A stretch of 5,954 nucleotides of DNA, from the NCBI GenBank assembly GCA_030609765.1, contig JAUWTE010000220.1, forward strand, positions 1 to 5,954. The letters are read 5' to 3'. Both the position numbers and the translations under genes were made by a program. The notes under the pieces were generated by a model that searched no databases, was not told the origin of the DNA, and saw only the letters and a program-made list of their open reading frames with translations. The DNA comes from Acidobacteriota bacterium (GTDB taxonomy: Bacteria; Acidobacteriota; UBA890). Positions 1 to 4,757 of the stretch are shown piece after piece; within the stretch, counting starts at the first letter, position 1, and every line of letters starts with the position of its first letter.

Positions 1-1
1 C

Positions 2-553
2 GGCCAGCTCTCCGTGTTCAAGATCATCACCAAGGAGATCGTCACCGAGACGGACCACTCCTGGGGCTCGTTCGGCGCGAAATACCTGTCGTGGGTGCTC
101 TCGAAGAAGAAGATGGCGATGATCTTCGAGTTCGAGATCGATTTCCGCTACGACCTCCGCCGCCCCGACTTCGTCATCAACGAGACCGGTCCCGGCGCGT
201 ACCGTCTCCACATGCCGCCGTGTCTGTATGAGGTCCACATCCGCGACATTCAGTTCTACGACGAGCAGCGCTCGCGTCTGCTGCCGTGGCTTCTGCCCGA
301 TCTGCTGAGTGGGTTCTTGATGGACGGCTTTTCGGAAGAGAACCGCAACAAGTTGATCGCAGCAGCGAAGACGCACGCCGAGCAGCAGGCCAAGGACCTG
401 ATCGGAAACTACGAGTCTGACGTGGAGAGCTCCGCGCGCGCGACGCTGCGATCCATCGGACGCGCGTTCGGCGCCGAGGAGATCGACTTCGTGTTCGCCA
501 AGCAGGAGGCGATCGATCTCACGATCGCGTACCCGAAGGAGAAGGTGAGCTAG
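2..553 (+). CDS. DUF4230-like protein, 3' part (5' end outside window)
   Basis: The frame is open from the first complete codon at base 2 to the TAG at 551-553, so the gene starts upstream and the GTG at 14 is probably an internal Val. About 184 residues are visible, with high GC at third positions. The pattern fits my recollection of the DUF4230 family: an opening 'ITKEIVTETD' strand, a basic stretch (SKKKMAMIFEFEIDFRYDL), a segment with 'LHMPPCLYEVHIRDIQFYDE' that matches the family's 'v.lP.p.i....i' strand, then a long amphipathic helix rich in Ala, Glu and Gln (about residues 110-150), and a closing 'FGAEEIDFVF' strand. No signal peptide or membrane segment is visible, but family members usually carry an N-terminal anchor, which would lie outside. 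Function of the family is unknown to me. The stop is 3 nt before a possible coupled gene at 557. Certain as coding; the family name is moderate. Confidence 0.75.
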   Translation, partial: GQLSVFKIITKEIVTETDHSWGSFGAKYLSWVLSKKKMAMIFEFEIDFRYDLRRPDFVINETGPGAYRLHMPPCLYEVHIRDIQFYDEQRSRLLPWLLPDLLSGFLMDGFSEENRNKLIAAAKTHAEQQAKDLIGNYESDVESSARATLRSIGRAFGAEEIDFVFAKQEAIDLTIAYPKEKVS

Positions 554-622
554 ACGATGCCCGCCATCGAAGCTCGACTCTTGAATGTGACCCTATGAGG
601 GCACCGATGAGTTTCTACGTCA

Positions 623-648
623 CCGCGCCGACGGCACGGTCGGCGCGG
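623..648. terminator. GC-rich 10-bp perfect hairpin between convergent genes
   Basis: Bases 623-632 (CCGCGCCGAC) pair perfectly with 639-648 around a 6-nt loop. It lies between the plus-strand gene ending at 553 and the minus-strand gene ending at 703, where a bidirectional terminator is expected. There is no T-tract on either side, so intrinsic termination is not proven. It also overlaps the possible pseudogene at 557-700, so it may simply be GC-rich coding sequence. Confidence 0.35.
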
Positions 649-669
649 ACTTGACGGTGCGAGGAATGA

Positions 670-686
670 CGGCCGCTCCGCGGCCG
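670..686. terminator. 7-bp GC hairpin downstream of the minus-strand gene
   Basis: CGGCCGC at 670-676 pairs with GCGGCCG at 680-686 around a 3-nt loop. It begins 17 nt past the TAG of the minus-strand gene at 703. The stem is short and all G/C, with no T-run after it, so it is a terminator-like structure only by position. Confidence 0.3.
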
Positions 687-702
687 CCGCGGGCGCGCTT
701 AC

Positions 703-1536
703 CTATTCCTTCTGTCCACTATAAGCAGTTAGTCTCAGCGGAGACATCTGCTTGCATTCAACCAAGCCACCCTTCACTTCCTCAAAGATATCGATGTACG
801 GCATCCAACCCATAGCAATCTGCATAGGCAGTAACTTGGGCACATCATTGTTAAAGTAAAGGCGCGGTTCACGCTTTGATATTTCCGCATCTATTTCCGC
901 ATCAGACTTACCCTGTTCTCGCATTAGTTTTGCATAATCTTGCATATGCTTAGCATACTGCTCAGAATATTCAGGTCTCATGTAAACACATGTAAAAGAA
1001 CCCGCGGGAGTATCTACTACTTCTGATTCTTCGCCTTTCTTCCAAGAGATAAACTGTGAATAAGCCCCTTGTTGTTGCATTTGCTGTTTTCCCATTTCAA
1101 TAATCTGGGCAAGCTCTTTATCATCCAGTGGACTCATCACCCGCTTCTCACCTTCTTCATCAAATCCAAAAGCTTCTAGTACTTTCATACTCTTCAAATC
1201 AACAAGAAGATGAATTTCCATACCTGGAAACTTTTCAACAATCCACACACCGCCTTTTTCCTGTTTGGTTACCTTCAACTCAATCGTTTTCTCACCTTCC
1301 TCTGCTATTTCATTGTACTTAACCCAGTCTCCAACTTGGAGATCCTGACCGAAGCGGTATTGTAGTGTGTACTGTACCATTGCTGCCATTTGCATCTCTT
1401 CTTGCTCATCACTCAACTCCTGTGCCAGTGCGATATTGGTACTGCCAACAAGCGCTATCAGCATAGGAGTTACCATGGCAAGGCAGTAAACTAGCACCTT
1501 GCTGCTTTTCTTGTTACTTCTTCTTCTTCTTAGCAT
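703..1536 (-). CDS. Exported protein of unknown family, 277 aa
   Basis: ATG at 1536-1534, TAG at 705-703. AGGAGGT lies 4 nt before the ATG, which settles the start. The N-terminus is a classic Sec signal peptide: basic head (residues 2-13, RRRR and KK), hydrophobic core (14-36) and an 'ALA-QE' cleavage site after residue 38. There is no lipobox Cys and no Tat motif. The mature part is hydrophilic, rich in Glu, Gln, Lys and Met, with two acidic/Gln helical stretches (about 40-56 and 138-157) and a third around 190-222. 'VGDWVKY' (68-74) and 'VVDTPAGSFTCVYM' (173-186) recall beta-sandwich periplasmic proteins of the DUF3108/LolA-like kind ('TPaGtF' motif), but I cannot assign it to a family. 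Its AT-rich codon use differs clearly from both window edges, which suggests horizontal acquisition. It stands alone, convergent with the gene ending at 553 and with the composite repeat directly upstream. A role in the periplasm or at the envelope is inferred from export only. Confidence 0.85.
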   Translation of the reverse strand: MLRRRRSNKKSSKVLVYCLAMVTPMLIALVGSTNIALAQELSDEQEEMQMAAMVQYTLQYRFGQDLQVGDWVKYNEIAEEGEKTIELKVTKQEKGGVWIVEKFPGMEIHLLVDLKSMKVLEAFGFDEEGEKRVMSPLDDKELAQIIEMGKQQMQQQGAYSQFISWKKGEESEVVDTPAGSFTCVYMRPEYSEQYAKHMQDYAKLMREQGKSDAEIDAEISKREPRLYFNNDVPKLLPMQIAMGWMPYIDIFEEVKGGLVECKQMSPLRLTAYSGQKE

Positions 1537-1540
1537 CTTT

Positions 1541-1547
1541 ACCTCCT
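1541..1547 (-). promoter_or_regulatory. Strong Shine-Dalgarno for the 277-aa exported protein
   Basis: The minus strand reads AGGAGGT, then AAAG, then ATG at 1536. It fully matches the anti-Shine-Dalgarno core at normal spacing and excludes downstream ATG codons as the main start. No convincing -35/-10 pair is visible in the roughly 80 nt upstream; TTGTGC followed 17 nt later by TAAACG is a weak candidate. Confidence 0.8.
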
Positions 1548-1622
1548 GATTCCATATGAGCTTAGGTTACCAAGCAAAACGTCACACAGTATTCGTTTAC
1601 AATGAGCATTCGTAGCGCACAA

Positions 1623-1909
1623 CATATTTCGTATCTGGAATTCCCTGTCCCCCGGGCCTCGCCTCCCGCTCGTCTGCCCATGACGGAGAGGCCGCTGCAC
1701 ATGAGCTTGCCTTCGCCACGCCCGCAGAATGCAACTGGCTACAGGTTACGGCAGTGGGGGGATGAACGCCAGGGTGGGAGATGGACCCCAAAGTCAGAGG
1801 CTTCCAGGATAGCCGGCATGTGCGGTACTTCGGGTACGTACGCAGAGGCAGAAGAAGCAGATGGCAGCCTCAGCGTACGTCCGTAATTCCCCCACCATCG
1901 CCAGGATAT
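1623..1909 (+). repeat. Large module of a dispersed composite repeat, copy 1
   Basis: This 287-nt stretch matches 4354-4633 in direct orientation, from 'CATATT' to 'CCAGGATAT'. By eye there are about 28 substitutions, one 1-nt gap near 1661 and one 6-nt gap near 1850, so roughly 90% identity. A plus frame (ending TAA at about 1884) and a minus frame are open in both copies, but substitutions are spread over all codon positions (about 6, 5 and 10 in the plus frame) and the 1-nt gap shifts frame, so it is probably not protein-coding. It contains a long hairpin at 1836-1880 and a small one at its left end (1626-1641), where the single difference between copies keeps pairing as a T-G wobble. The minus strand of the left end reads GGGGACAGGGAATTCC, recalling motifs beside REP-associated (Y1/RAYT) transposases; that link is memory-based. 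The right boundary leads to the 16-mer at 1939. Confidence 0.9.
1836..1880 (+). other. Long hairpin inside repeat copy 1
   Basis: ACGTACGCAGAGGC at 1836-1849 pairs with GCCTCAGCGTACGT at 1867-1880, 13 of 14 positions matching, around a 17-nt purine-rich loop. The equivalent in copy 2 (4566-4604) keeps the outer 8 bp but has an extra A-C mismatch and a loop shorter by 6 nt. An alternative small hairpin (GTAC-TTCGG-GTAC, 1826-1838) competes for the same left arm. Could fold as DNA or RNA; which strand is transcribed is unknown. Confidence 0.65.
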
Positions 1910-1938
1910 ATCGAAGGCTCGCCCCGGCGAGGTGTGGC

Positions 1939-1954
1939 GGGATACGCTACAGAT
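1939..1954 (+). repeat. 16-mer shared by both composite repeats, copy 1
   Basis: GGGATACGCTACAGAT is identical at 4723-4738. In copy 1 it lies 29 nt after the large module; in copy 2, 89 nt after it. The order is the same in both, so it belongs to the composite repeat. GGGATACG recurs inside the 47-mer (2384-2391 and 4790-4797). Confidence 0.75.
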
Positions 1955-1965
1955 CTTCCTCTAGG
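1955..1965 (+). repeat. 11-bp direct repeat, left member
   Basis: CTTCCTCTAGG occurs here right after the 16-mer and again at 2399-2409 right after the 47-mer. It is absent from the equivalent places in copy 2. The pair brackets 433 nt (1966-2398). It may be a target-site duplication or a recombination scar; chance cannot be excluded, but both members abut repeat boundaries. Confidence 0.55.
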
Positions 1966-2240
1966 ATCTGGCCGAAGGGCAGACCCCGACTGGCAGTGTT
2001 GCCGGTGGCCAGGAACCGCGCGTATTCAGTGAAGAAACTGCTGGCTGTCGACCAGCGGCACGGCTCCGCGATGGTTCCGGTTGCCCTCCCACGGCTCTCG
2101 AGAGGGCTCCTGGTGCTCCGAGAGGGGCCTGAAGGGCCTCCCGGGGCTTCGATCCCGGACTTGAAGAACACGTTGACGTCACAATCGCCAGCCGAGAACT
2201 GCCAGATTGGACTATGATGCGTCACGCAATTGGTACAAAG

Positions 2241-2278
2241 CACAAGATTTTGTGTCTGACCCTCGTTCCAGACACAAG
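2241..2278. other. Overlapping small hairpins with a GTGTCTGACCC motif
   Basis: TGTGTCTG at 2251-2258 pairs perfectly with CAGACACA at 2269-2276 around 10 nt, while CACAA-GATT-TTGTG at 2241-2254 can form an alternative 5-bp stem sharing the same TGTG. On the minus strand the stretch includes GGGTCAGACACAAAATCTTG, which resembles motifs near IS200/REP-associated transposase elements as I remember them. No transposase gene is next to it. Presence of the pairing is certain; identity as a mobile-element end is speculative. Confidence 0.45.
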
Positions 2279-2351
2279 AGAACTTCACTATTCACCAAAT
2301 ACACGCGGAAAGAGAACCCCATCGACAGGCAGATCCGTCAGGCTGCCGACG

Positions 2352-2398
2352 CGCGGATCACACGGTGCAACCGGCGAGTGACGGGGATACGAAGACCC
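2352..2398 (+). repeat. 47-nt perfectly conserved repeat, copy 1
   Basis: All 47 bases are identical to 4758-4804, from CGCGGATCACACGG to GATACGAAGACCC. This is much better than the roughly 90% of the large module. The core CGGT-GCA-ACCG can form a small stem. Matching stops abruptly on both sides: here CTTCCTCTAGG follows, while in copy 2 an ATG lies 3 nt further on. Function unknown; it could be a protein-binding site, a recombination site or the conserved end of a mobile element. Confidence 0.85.
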
Positions 2399-2409
2399 CT
2401 TCCTCTAGG
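2399..2409 (+). repeat. 11-bp direct repeat, right member
   Basis: CTTCCTCTAGG, identical to 1955-1965. It starts at the base after the 47-mer, so the two members follow two different shared motifs, each of which begins with or contains GGGATACG. Confidence 0.55.
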
Positions 2410-2453
2410 CGCTCTTGTCAGATCGCGAAGAGTAGGGGTAGGTCTATGACCGT

Positions 2454-2729
2454 TCAACTTCTCCCTCTAAATCCTTTGCGGAAGTCGGATTCAGCCAGTG
2501 TCTTGATCTCCTGTGCTGCCATGGCCATGCGCAACTGGCGTTCGATGACAGCGTGGACCGTGATTGCGATGTAGTTCAGGAAGAGAAAGGCCTCAAGACG
2601 GCTGACGCTTTTCAGGAATATGGGAGTCACTTCGAGGGTGTTCTTCAACAGATCATGACGCTTCTCGACAAGCGGCTGGTGACCGCAGTGTGTCGGCAAT
2701 GATGTGCGCGTAGCGCTCGGTCGCACCAC
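2454..2729 (-). pseudogene. C-terminal remnant of an IS1634-type (DUF4277) transposase
   Basis: The recognisable part runs from about 2684 to the TGA at 2456-2454. It reads HQPLVEKRHDLLKN, then LEVTPIFLKSVSRLEAFLFL and a helical AITVHAVIERQLRMAM. This is the typical end of the IS1634/DUF4277 branch of IS4-type DDE transposases ('QP.lEKR...LK..LEV.PvFLK...RiEAl'). The E and K of EKRHDLLK have six residues between them, as in the family's E(6)K signature, so the catalytic Glu is retained. The two catalytic Asp residues and about 400 N-terminal residues are missing. The nominal GTG start at 2729 is only a frame opening; other frames upstream show no clear continuation. Intact members have roughly 450-550 residues. 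The tail after 'AAQEIKT' departs from the usual ending. It cannot function; it marks an old insertion beside the OmpA-family gene. Confidence 0.8.
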
Positions 2730-2839
2730 CTGCGCTGATGTAGGCGACCAGTGACCTTCCTCGTCCCCGCCGTGACGATGAGCGGCGGCCCTATCTGTAA
2801 AGCGTCTTGAGCACCCCCCAGGTCGTGCTACTCGCCGTG
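2730..2839. other. Intergenic stretch between transposase remnant and OmpA-family gene
   Basis: No gene is visible. On the minus strand this is the 3' flank of the OmpA-family gene. It holds a possible short hairpin (AGCAC/GTGCT, at about 2809-2828) but no T-tract, so termination is unclear. No inverted-repeat end of an insertion sequence could be paired with a partner. Confidence 0.5.
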
Positions 2840-2844
2840 CTACT
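2824..2844 (-). repeat. 12-bp period duplication over the stop codon of the OmpA-family gene
   Basis: CGTGCTACT occurs at 2824-2832 and 2836-2844 on the plus strand. On the minus strand the duplication gives two TAG codons 12 nt apart in the same frame, so the gene has a tandem stop. It may be a slippage product that copied the stop region. Confidence 0.5.
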
Positions 2845-3838
2845 GCACGACGAGCTCAACGCGCCGATTGAGCCTCCGTCCTTCCTCGGTCGCGTTCGAC
2901 GCGACGGGCACCAGCGGGCCAACACCGTGCGCGCTGACTCTGCCGACGTCGATGCCGGCGTCCGAAACGAGTGCTGTGATCACCGCAGCAGCCCGATCGC
3001 GCGAGAGGCTCATGTTCGATTCCAAGCCACCAACGTTGTCCGTGTGACCCACGATGTATAGCTTGAGATCAGTGTCTTCACGGAGGGCCGCAGCTATCTC
3101 GTCGAGGAGGGTGGCCGACTCGGGTTTGAGTTCGGCCGTGCCGGTATCGAAGAGAAGCCCGTAGAGGGCGATGTGTCCGGTCTTGGCAATGTTGTCCGCT
3201 ATTGCGCCTGCATTCACCGTGATGAGGCCCGTCTCCATGGGCTCTATCTCGATTACATCGAGCTGCACGAGCGGCTGATCAGAGAGATCGTAGGCGCCGA
3301 CCACAACGACCAGAAGCGATACGTAGACGTCGCCTTCCGGGCGTGCGAGTTTTGCCGACAGGTAGCGCGTGGACGGTTCAGTGCATGAGGGAAGGAAGTT
3401 CGGGTCCGGATCGAACGTGTTGACGTCGTCATACAGGATCCCAGGCCAGTACTCGGGGAGGTCCTTCGCCTTCGCCTCGAAGAGTATCTCGAAGCCGGCC
3501 GTCTTCATGGCTGTCTGGTAGTTCCGGAAGATCTCGAGGGTCGAGCGGTCGGACGGGATACCCCCGTACTGGATTCGCGTTATCTTCCCTTCCAGGTCCA
3601 GGCTCTCAGTCAGCGACTCGCCATCGTCGCCGACCCCACCGCCCACGGGAAACACGTATTCGTCGAAGCTGCGCAAGGAGTATGCGGCGATAACCGCGCC
3701 GGGGAAGCGCGAGAACATGGGATGGTCCTGACTGCCCTCGACCTCGATATCCGTCCACTGGAACTCGGCCAGGACGGCACTCGCACACAGAAATACGACC
3801 CCAATCAAACACAAGAGCGTCCATTTCCTCGTCTTCAT
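2840..3838 (-). CDS. OmpA-family protein with DUF4892-like N-terminal region, 332 aa
   Basis: ATG at 3838-3836 with AGGAGG 9 nt upstream, TAG at 2842-2840. Residues 1-24 form a Sec signal peptide (MKTRKW, hydrophobic 7-20, cleavage 'VLA-EF'); the Cys residues are not in a lipobox. Residues about 38-130 (DHPMFSRFPGAVI, 'FDEYVFPVG', 'LEGKITRIQYG', 'RSTLEIFRNYQTAMKTAGFEILF') match my memory of the DUF4892 pattern, often fused to OmpA. Residues about 222-332 are the OmpA C-terminal peptidoglycan-binding domain: 'LYGLLFDTGTAELKPES', 'VGHTDNVGG' with D267, 'SLSRDRAAAV' with R282, and 'EGRRLNRRVEL'. D267 and R282 are 15 apart, as are the two diaminopimelate-binding residues of Acinetobacter OmpA (D271/R286), so cell-wall binding is likely retained. 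There is no beta-barrel; it is probably a periplasmic protein tethering the wall to a partner. It appears intact although both neighbours are broken transposases. Confidence 0.93.
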   Translation of the reverse strand: MKTRKWTLLCLIGVVFLCASAVLAEFQWTDIEVEGSQDHPMFSRFPGAVIAAYSLRSFDEYVFPVGGGVGDDGESLTESLDLEGKITRIQYGGIPSDRSTLEIFRNYQTAMKTAGFEILFEAKAKDLPEYWPGILYDDVNTFDPDPNFLPSCTEPSTRYLSAKLARPEGDVYVSLLVVVVGAYDLSDQPLVQLDVIEIEPMETGLITVNAGAIADNIAKTGHIALYGLLFDTGTAELKPESATLLDEIAAALREDTDLKLYIVGHTDNVGGLESNMSLSRDRAAAVITALVSDAGIDVGRVSAHGVGPLVPVASNATEEGRRLNRRVELVVQ

Positions 3839-3846
3839 GGCTACGT

Positions 3847-3856
3847 ACCTCCTCCC
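3847..3856 (-). promoter_or_regulatory. Shine-Dalgarno of the OmpA-family gene
   Basis: The minus strand reads GGGAGGAGGT ending 8 nt before the ATG at 3838. The core AGGAGG is 9 nt from the start, at the long end of the usual range. It supports this ATG over internal ones, as does the signal peptide that follows. Confidence 0.75.
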
Positions 3857-3880
3857 TAGGCCCTAGTAAATAACGATGCT

Positions 3881-3921
3881 CACAATACAAGTCCTATCGT
3901 TTCTTGCGTGGCTGTATTGTG
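3881..3921. promoter_or_regulatory. 9-bp perfect inverted repeat upstream of the OmpA-family gene
   Basis: CACAATACA at 3881-3889 and TGTATTGTG at 3913-3921 are perfect reverse complements 23 nt apart, centred about 63 nt upstream of the ATG. Centre-to-centre spacing is 32 nt, three helical turns, which would suit two sites for a dimeric regulator. Alternatively it is a leftover end of the neighbouring insertion sequence or a transcribed hairpin. No good -35/-10 pair was found in this AT-rich stretch. Confidence 0.45.
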
Positions 3922-3934
3922 TAATTCCAATCTC

Positions 3935-3957
3935 CGTGAAACCGATGGGGCTTCACG
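3935..3957 (-). terminator. Hairpin directly after the ISAzo13-type remnant
   Basis: On the minus strand CGTGAAGCC pairs with GGTTTCACG (9 bp with one G-U) around a CCATC loop, starting at the base after the TGA at 3958. The position suits a terminator or an insertion-sequence end, but no T-run follows, so the label is by position and structure only. Confidence 0.45.
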
Positions 3958-4284
3958 TCACGGCTGGCCCTTCCAGTTCATGCTCACGAAGGAGAAGAGC
4001 CGATGTTCAATCTTGTTCCACTTGTTCGTACCTGGTGGATAGTGGCACACAGTGATTGGCAGCTTCAGATGATCCGATAGCTTTTGAAGATGCACCTTCC
4101 ACGCACGAAGACGATTCCCGTTACTTCCGCCTGCATCGGCGAAGATGAGAATACGCGCGGCCTTGGGATAGGTTTTCGTTCCCAACATCCTCCACCACCG
4201 GCGAATGCTCTCCACGGCAAACTCCGCTGTATCGTGGGTGATGCCGACATTGACCAACGCTTCGTCCCGAGCCACGTCATAGCT
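3958..4284 (-). pseudogene. Internal/C-terminal remnant of an ISAzo13-type transposase
   Basis: From about 4284 the minus strand reads SYDVARDEALVNVGITHDTAEFA, then VESIRRWWRMLGTKTYPKA, 'ILIFADAGGSNGNRLRAWK', 'ITVCHYPPGTNKWNKIEHRLFSF' and a stop after 'MNWKGQP'. This is the ISAzo13-type DDE transposase core. The second catalytic Asp (in ADAGGSN) and the Glu (in KIEHRLF) are present; the first Asp, expected in an upstream 'SVDTKKKE' motif, is missing with the N-terminal part. The end is also short: intact relatives continue about 40-60 residues past NWKG. Full proteins have roughly 400 residues, so this 109-residue piece is inactive. The GTG at 4275 is the first start codon but homology begins before it. 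The sequence is well preserved in frame, so decay is fairly recent. It lies upstream of the OmpA-family gene in the same direction. Confidence 0.85.
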
Positions 4285-4310
4285 CGCCTCAACTCATCCG
4301 CCGTTACTAT

Positions 4311-4335
4311 TCACCTCCTCGGACAGCAGGGGTGA
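4311..4335. other. Short hairpin between transposase remnant and repeat copy 2
   Basis: TCACCTC at 4311-4317 pairs with GGGGTGA at 4329-4335 (7 bp, one T-G) around an 11-nt loop. It lies just outside the point where ISAzo13 similarity stops. No function can be assigned; the surrounding 4285-4353 has no gene. Confidence 0.3.
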
Positions 4336-4353
4336 TCCTCCGATCAATGTAGG

Positions 4354-4633
4354 CATATTCCGTATCTGGAATTCCCTGTCCGCAGGCTTTGCCTCCCGCT
4401 CGCCTTTCCATGACGGAGACGCCGCTGCAGATGAGCTTGCCTTCGCCACGCCCGCAGAATGCAACTGGCTACACGTTACGTCAGCTGGGGGATGAATGCC
4501 ACGGCGGAAAATGGCCCCCAAAGTCAGAAGCTCCCATGATAGCCGGCATGTGTGGTACTTCGTGTACGTACGCAGAAGCAGCAGATGGCAGCCTCAGCGT
4601 ACGTCCGTAATCCCCCCACCATCGCCAGGATAT
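4354..4633 (+). repeat. Large module of the composite repeat, copy 2
   Basis: 280 nt matching 1623-1909 in the same orientation at about 90%. The copies are 2.7 kb apart and bracket the IS1634-type remnant, the OmpA-family gene and the ISAzo13-type remnant. The left edge (after AATGTAGG) shares nothing upstream with copy 1, so the boundary is sharp. Divergence of about 10% means the duplication is old or the copies arrived separately. The conserved core 'GAATGCAACTGGCTAC' lies in a stretch of more than 40 nt without a difference. Confidence 0.9.
4566..4604 (+). other. Long hairpin inside repeat copy 2
   Basis: ACGTACGC at 4566-4573 pairs with GCGTACGT at 4597-4604; inside, 4574-4579 and 4591-4596 pair less well than in copy 1 (one A-A and one A-C mismatch). 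Twelve of 14 positions pair overall and the loop is 11 nt. Confidence 0.55.
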
Positions 4634-4757
4634 GCGGACGTCTGCATAGTAGTGCGAGGGTCACCGTGGAACGACACCCGAGAGGACGGAGATCCCTGGC
4701 GGAGACAAGACGACCTGCTGCCGGGATACGCTACAGATTTTCCCCACGATCCGGACC
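4634..4757. other. Unique spacer within repeat copy 2
   Basis: Apart from the 16-mer at 4723-4738, this stretch has no match in copy 1. Open frames crossing it are GC-driven and lack ribosome binding sites. I see no gene in it. Confidence 0.4.
4723..4738 (+). repeat. 16-mer shared by both composite repeats, copy 2
   Basis: Identical to 1939-1954. Here only 19 nt separate it from the 47-mer, against 397 nt in copy 1, so this copy probably shows the compact form of the composite element. Confidence 0.75.

Larger units (their letters stand above)
557..700 (+). pseudogene. Possible frameshifted and truncated remnant of the next gene in the operon
   Basis: An ATG at 557 lies 3 nt after the upstream stop and is preceded by AAGGAG inside the end of that gene, the usual arrangement for translational coupling. 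It reads MPAIEARLLNVTL and stops at 596-598. If one base of the CCC run at 591-593 is ignored, the reading continues as NVT-YEGTDEFLRHRADGTVGADLTVRG, which is protein-like and GC-rich. The composition falls sharply at about 700, where the AT-rich neighbour begins, so the gene seems cut there. This is inference from one frame shift and codon choice; the family is not recognised. An alternative is a genuine 13-codon peptide or plain intergenic sequence. Confidence 0.35.
1910..2351. other. Gene-free stretch separating the parts of repeat copy 1
   Basis: Between the large module and the 47-mer, copy 1 holds extra sequence compared with copy 2 (445 nt against 67 nt between the shared GGGATACG motifs). 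Open frames exist on both strands, the longest being minus 2288-1947, but none has a ribosome binding site, recognisable domain or counterpart in copy 2. The left part (to about 2160) is GC-rich; the right part is closer to even composition and holds hairpins at 2241-2276. It could be an insertion into the repeat or a section that copy 2 has lost. Confidence 0.5.

Noticed and set aside
1602..1886. Open frame with similar translation in both repeat copies, ending in DGSLSVRP
   Set aside because: Substitutions fall at all codon positions, a 1-nt gap breaks the frame near the start, and no ribosome binding site or family match is visible; the similarity follows from the DNA repeat.
1947..2288. 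113-aa minus-strand open frame across the insert of repeat copy 1
   Set aside because: Low-complexity Gly/Ser/Arg/Pro translation, no ribosome binding site, no recognisable domain, no counterpart in copy 2.
1623..2398. Group II intron or retron as explanation of the composite repeat
   Set aside because: No reverse-transcriptase frame in the window, no domain V-like hairpin with a GAAA loop, and no msr/msd arrangement could be found.
3606..3890. Alternative minus-strand frames over the start of the OmpA-family gene
   Set aside because: They overlap a gene with a clear signal peptide, ribosome binding site and OmpA domain, and are Arg-rich shadow translations.
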